A stretch of DNA of 15,360 bases, taken from contig JAODMS010000010.1 in the NCBI GenBank assembly GCA_025464925.1, positions 1-15,360 on the forward strand, read 5' to 3'. Below are positions 13,781 to 15,360 of the stretch, piece after piece. Source of the stretch: Arthrobacter sp. (GTDB lineage Bacteria; Actinomycetota; Actinomycetes; Actinomycetales; Micrococcaceae). The translations under genes were made by a program, and so were the position numbers. Numbering within the stretch: position 1 is the first letter of the stretch; the number at the start of each line of letters is the position of its first letter. The notes beneath the pieces were generated by a model, which saw only the letters and a list, made by a program, of their open reading frames with translations, had not been told where the DNA came from and did no database searches.

Positions 13781-14128
13781 ATGAGTCAATCACCGGATCC
13801 TAAGGTGTCGGCCACAGTCGAGCAGATGACGGCAGATCTCCGGATCGCGAGCACCGAGTCGCCCGGTGTGCCGCGCGAGCTTGCTGAAGCCGCGGTCCGG
13901 GCGGGGTTGCAGCACACGACCGGCACGATCGGCTTCGCCGGCCAGTACGCGTCTGGCGACTACACCGTGCTGTTCCTCCTGGACAGCGGGGGCGGGTACT
14001 CGTCCTTGTGGCCGCAGTGGGCGTTCGCTCTCGCGAAGGATGCCATGCTCGGCAACAAGAAGGTGTGGGTCGGGTCCTACGGCGATCCGGTCGGCACGAA
14101 CCTCCACTTCGTCATGGTCCTCGCCTGA
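13781..14128 (+). CDS. Hypothetical protein of 115 residues
   Basis: I do not recognise the family. The product starts MSQSPDPKVSATVEQMTADL, has a charged helical N-terminal half (ELAEAAVRAGLQ), then a hydrophobic glycine-rich half with GDYTVLFLLDSGGGYSSLWP and a C-terminal VWVGSYGDPVGTNLHFVMVLA that looks like beta strands. It has no signal peptide or clear membrane helix and appears to be a small soluble alpha/beta protein. Third-position GC is high from the ATG at 13781 onward but lower before it, so I prefer this start. The GTG at 13721 has a better ribosome-binding site (AGGAG) and would add 20 residues. It is a single gene facing away from transporter 2 and is followed by a strong hairpin. 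Confidence 0.6.
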   Translation: MSQSPDPKVSATVEQMTADLRIASTESPGVPRELAEAAVRAGLQHTTGTIGFAGQYASGDYTVLFLLDSGGGYSSLWPQWAFALAKDAMLGNKKVWVGSYGDPVGTNLHFVMVLA

Positions 14129-14210
14129 CCGGGCTGTTCCACCTCGTCAGGCCGAGCCGGCGGCGTCCTCGCGGCGGGGATGCCATGCCAGGATCGCAGC
14201 CGGATACCAA

Positions 14211-14251
14211 AGCGCCCCCGCACCTATTGGCCACACTGGTGCGGGGGCGTT
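14211..14251 (+). terminator. Strong terminator hairpin
   Basis: CGCCCCCGCACC (14213-14224) and GGTGCGGGGGCG (14238-14249) are a perfect 12-bp inverted repeat, extended by A-T and G-T pairs at the base, with a 13-nt loop. It lies 82 bp after the stop of the upstream hypothetical gene and is followed by only two T bases. It probably ends that transcript and could work in both directions. Confidence 0.65.
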
Positions 14252-14504
14252 CCGGTAGACCGTCCCGCCGGCGTTTGGGGCGGACAACCAGCAGGACCCC
14301 CTCAGCGTAGTGCAAGAAAAACCGGAGGTCACGCCCCTGCCAACGTCGCGGTTCGGGCCGTCGAGGAGGTCAGTGCGAAGGCCTCAGCCAGAAACCCTCC
14401 CGCCAAGGCGGAAACGGGCCCTATCAGACGTTGAAGCGGAACTCCACCACGTTCCGTCACGAATTAACCTCTGGTCGTTCGGCCGTCGGTAGGTCTTAGA
14501 GTGG
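14252..14504 (+). other. No intact gene; possible decayed coding sequence
   Basis: Two short frames on the plus strand have coding-like codon use. One, around 14258-14335, reads TVPPAFGADNQQDPLSVVQ and then EKPEVT. Another, about 14342-14434, reads ANVAVRAVEEVSAKASARN then PPAKAETGPIRR and stop. Together they look like the tail of a protein broken by a frameshift, but no start or known domain is visible. The rest (14435-14504) shows nothing clear. Confidence 0.25.
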
Positions 14505-14666
14505 CTAGCTTTCTGTTCGCTCCCCACGGAGTTCGTTGAATTTTGACCGGGCATCCGGTAGGGCTTCAATCAGACTTGCCAGCACTTGGTTCAACGCCTC
14601 CAGGACTTCATCAAGATTCGTGTCGCGTCGGTCTCGGTAGAGGTCCTGCCGGTCGTTCCCTATCAT
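14505..14666 (-). CDS. Possible small protein (53 residues)
   Basis: The frame begins at an ATG (14666-14664) with AGGG about five bases upstream and encodes a charged product starting MIGNDRQDLYRDRRDTN. It has an amphipathic helical segment LDEVLEALNQVLASLIEAL and ends in a charged tail, RSKFNELRGERTES. Leu spacing in the helix suggests a coiled coil or dimer helix. Codon use is less GC-biased at third positions (for example ATA, AGT, ATT, CTA, TCA, AAA), unlike the transporter genes. The frame stays open upstream of the ATG without a good start, so it may also be the tail of a decayed gene. I do not recognise it. Confidence 0.3.
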   Translation of the reverse strand: MIGNDRQDLYRDRRDTNLDEVLEALNQVLASLIEALPDARSKFNELRGERTES

Positions 14667-14930
14667 CTGGTCCCTAGCTGCAGTGGCTCTCGGATGCGTC
14701 GCCACTTCGATCGTTGCCCGCAGAAGACCCGCCCGGACACGCGTCCCGGAGACACTTTCTGCCGCTGCGCCCAGGCACTGGCCGAGGCCAGCAGGGCCGG
14801 AGTGCGGTCCGCGGCGGGCTCCGGATCGGCGTGGCTGGCGCGTCCGGTGCAGGATGAAAGATCGGTCCGTAGCCAAGCCAACGGCCGGGGCGTAGCGTTT
14901 AGTTCGTCAGAAAAAACCTAGGAGCCGATC
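14667..14930. other. Region without a supported gene
   Basis: Open frames cross this stretch on both strands, but they start at TTG codons or lack ribosome-binding sites and have arginine-, proline- and cysteine-rich products typical of chance frames in GC-rich DNA. The last 20 bp hold the ribosome-binding site of the next gene (AGGAG at 14919-14923). AT-rich sequence at about 14895-14918 may contain its promoter, but no clear hexamers are seen. Confidence 0.4.
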
Positions 14931-15353
14931 ATGAACAATGACAAGAGCCGGTCAGCCGCCGAGGAGGAGTTCCTCCTGGCAGTCACGTCCGGGCCGCTTA
15001 CTGAGATCGCCATCACGGAGGCCGTGGACGGTGACCACGTCGACCTGGCGATCGACGCCGTAGCGATCGATCCTGACACCGGGGACGCCGTTCCGGTGAG
15101 CATCGCGCTTAATCCGGACGACTCCGCGTTCGTCGTCAACGTCGCGGGCGAGGAGCGGGTCGTGCCCCTTGTCGAAACGGCCGAAGAGTCCTATAGCGGG
15201 AAAGCCGGCGGCATTGGCCCGCTGCGCAAGCTGCACGAACTGGCAACCCGGGTCGAGCAAGAAGCCAAGGGCAAGGCCCGCCAGTTGGCCGAAAAGTTCA
15301 AACGCCCCCGTGGATCCGGCCCGAGCACTTCGGGGGGCACGCAATCGACGTAG
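14931..15353 (+). CDS. Hypothetical protein with acidic N-terminal and basic C-terminal halves
   Basis: The 140-residue product is not recognised. Residues 1-80 are acidic and appear beta-rich (AAEEEFLLAVTSGPLTEIAI, AVDGDHVDLAIDAVAIDPDT, VPVSIALNPDDSAFVVNVAG). Residues about 92-125 are basic and helical (PLRKLHELATRVEQEAKGKA then RQLAEKFKRPRG), and the tail is a Ser/Gly/Thr-rich disordered segment. There is no signal peptide or membrane helix. A clear AGGAG seven bases upstream and strong third-position GC support the ATG at 14931; the stop TAG at 15351-15353 makes the gene complete. The charge split could let it bind nucleic acid or a partner protein, but that is a guess. It stands alone on the plus strand after about 800 bp of mostly non-coding DNA. 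Confidence 0.75.
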   Translation: MNNDKSRSAAEEEFLLAVTSGPLTEIAITEAVDGDHVDLAIDAVAIDPDTGDAVPVSIALNPDDSAFVVNVAGEERVVPLVETAEESYSGKAGGIGPLRKLHELATRVEQEAKGKARQLAEKFKRPRGSGPSTSGGTQST

Positions 15354-15360
15354 CGACCAA

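Noticed and set aside
14586..14921. 111-codon plus-strand frame before the last gene
   Set aside because: No ribosome-binding site, Arg/Cys/Pro-rich composition, and it competes with a more protein-like minus-strand frame.
1..15360. CRISPR arrays, tRNA or rRNA genes, insertion sequences, toxin-antitoxin or phage genes
   Set aside because: I looked for regular direct repeats, tRNA-like cloverleafs, transposase motifs and terminal repeats and saw none.

Overview
The window reads as chromosomal DNA from a high-GC Gram-positive bacterium, most likely a Micrococcaceae/Arthrobacter-type actinobacterium. The basis is the strong G/C third-position bias, AGGAGG ribosome binding sites, GTG starts, short lipoprotein signal peptides ending in a lipobox, and the N-terminus of what looks like typA at the left edge. 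This is judged from residue patterns alone; no database search was possible.

About 13 kb is taken up by two neighbouring ABC importers of the peptide/nickel (Dpp/Opp) class, all genes on the minus strand. Transporter 1 (13.. to 0.5-5.9 kb) reads: lipoprotein binding protein (4222-5904), OppB-type permease (3159-4088), OppC-type permease (2219-3169), double-domain ATPase (492-2207), then a terminator hairpin and the start of a probable typA (1-54). Transporter 2 (6.2-13.3 kb) has the same gene order: lipoprotein (11538-13319), an enlarged OppB-type permease (9818-11359), OppC-type permease (8715-9821) and a double-domain ATPase (6155-7987). In transporter 2 the ATPase is separated from the permeases by a plus-strand gene for a small PH-domain-like membrane protein (8067-8693). 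Each lipoprotein would capture a peptide-like ligand outside the membrane, the two permeases form the channel, and each ATPase supplies both nucleotide-binding domains on one chain.

The two transporters share more than gene order. Both binding-protein genes start with the same ribosome-binding region, have a hairpin between the lipoprotein and the permease genes, and carry an upstream leader with a sequence complementary to their own Shine-Dalgarno region. They also share a TTACTG(G/T)TGG element further upstream. These suggest a common origin and perhaps parallel regulation.

The right-hand 2 kb (13.4-15.36 kb) is different: sparse, plus-strand, with two small proteins of unknown function (13781-14128 and 14931-15353), a strong terminator hairpin between them, and about 680 bp that may hold decayed coding sequence and one possible 53-residue minus-strand protein. 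I saw no tRNA, rRNA, CRISPR array, insertion sequence or phage gene.
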